A stretch of 7,267 nt of DNA from an uncultured Mailhella sp. (GTDB taxonomy: Bacteria; Desulfobacterota; Desulfovibrionia; Desulfovibrionales; Desulfovibrionaceae), in contig CAJTSU010000174.1 in the NCBI GenBank assembly GCA_910579055.1, positions 1 through 7,267 on the forward strand, written 5' to 3'. The notes beneath the pieces were generated by a model. It had not been told where the DNA came from. It made no database searches and was given only the letters and a program-made list of their open reading frames with translations. Shown piece after piece: positions 7,191-7,267 of this stretch (the first letter of the stretch is position 1; the number at the start of each line of letters is the position of its first letter). The translations under genes and the position numbers were made by a program.

Positions 7191-7267
7191 GCCGCAATTC
7201 ATTTGCGGCGTACCACTCGAAGGGCGGCCCGCAGGGCCGTGCCTGTAGCCCGCAGGGCGTACAGGCA
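7191..7267. repeat. Cluster of three further inverted repeats at the right edge
   Basis: gccgcaa (7191-7197) pairs with ttgcggc (7203-7209); cggccc (7225-7230) pairs with gggccg (7234-7239); tgcctgta plus gccc (7240-7251) pairs with gggc and tacaggca (7255-7258, 7260-7267) with one unpaired base. The last two share the core gcccgcagggc (7227-7237 and 7248-7258) at 21-base spacing. tacaggca also occurs at 7120-7127 as a direct repeat. The cluster may continue past the edge. No coding region is supported here. Confidence 0.5.

Noticed and set aside
7131..7267. CRISPR array
   Set aside because: The repeats are hairpins of differing sequence and size with no regular repeat-spacer pattern.

Overview
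The window looks like a chromosomal segment of a GC-rich Gram-negative bacterium. Evidence for this is a tripartite efflux pump with an outer-membrane lipoprotein, GC-rich coding regions with AT-rich regulatory gaps, and a DUF4405-type cytochrome b561-like membrane protein. The intergenic style (runs of perfect GC-rich hairpins, such as the gggctctgccccgcaccccgc type) and the DUF4405 protein remind me of Desulfovibrio and relatives. That placement is an impression from memory, not something proved by the sequence.

Layout from left to right. Positions 1-69 carry, on the + strand, what appears to be the last codons of an IS200/IS605-family tnpB and the hairpin-bearing right end of that element. 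The body of the element lies outside the window. Converging on it from the right is a three-gene minus-strand operon: a MacA-like periplasmic adaptor (3681-4895), a MacB-like ABC transporter (1717-3663) and a TolC/OprM-type outer-membrane factor lipoprotein (175-1713). Spacing is very tight, with a gap of only 17 bases and then 3 bases between coding regions, so the three genes are almost certainly co-transcribed and form one complete pump from inner to outer membrane. The first codons of the outer-membrane gene are built from about 100 bases of GC-rich hairpins, which is the oddest thing in the window.

Upstream of macA (4896-5102) is a 207-base control region. It has a plausible minus-strand promoter, an inverted repeat with an 11-base spacer just upstream of it, a strong palindrome at the expected transcription start, and further hairpins in the leader. 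Next comes a minus-strand gene for a small three-helix DUF4405 membrane protein with a soluble C-terminal tail (5103-5780). It is followed by a 275-base AT-rich gap with several dyads, then a minus-strand LysR-type regulator (6056-6976). The right edge (6977-7267) has no gene that I can support and holds four inverted repeats in about 140 bases.

Functionally, the pump would export a substrate (macrolides, lipopeptides, haem/protoporphyrin or a secreted metabolite in known relatives). The LysR regulator is a candidate controller of either neighbour, but nothing in the sequence proves the link. I see no clear new defence or mobile system. The best leads are the palindrome-coded N-terminus of the outer-membrane factor, the structured macA leader and the cut-off TnpB element at the left edge.
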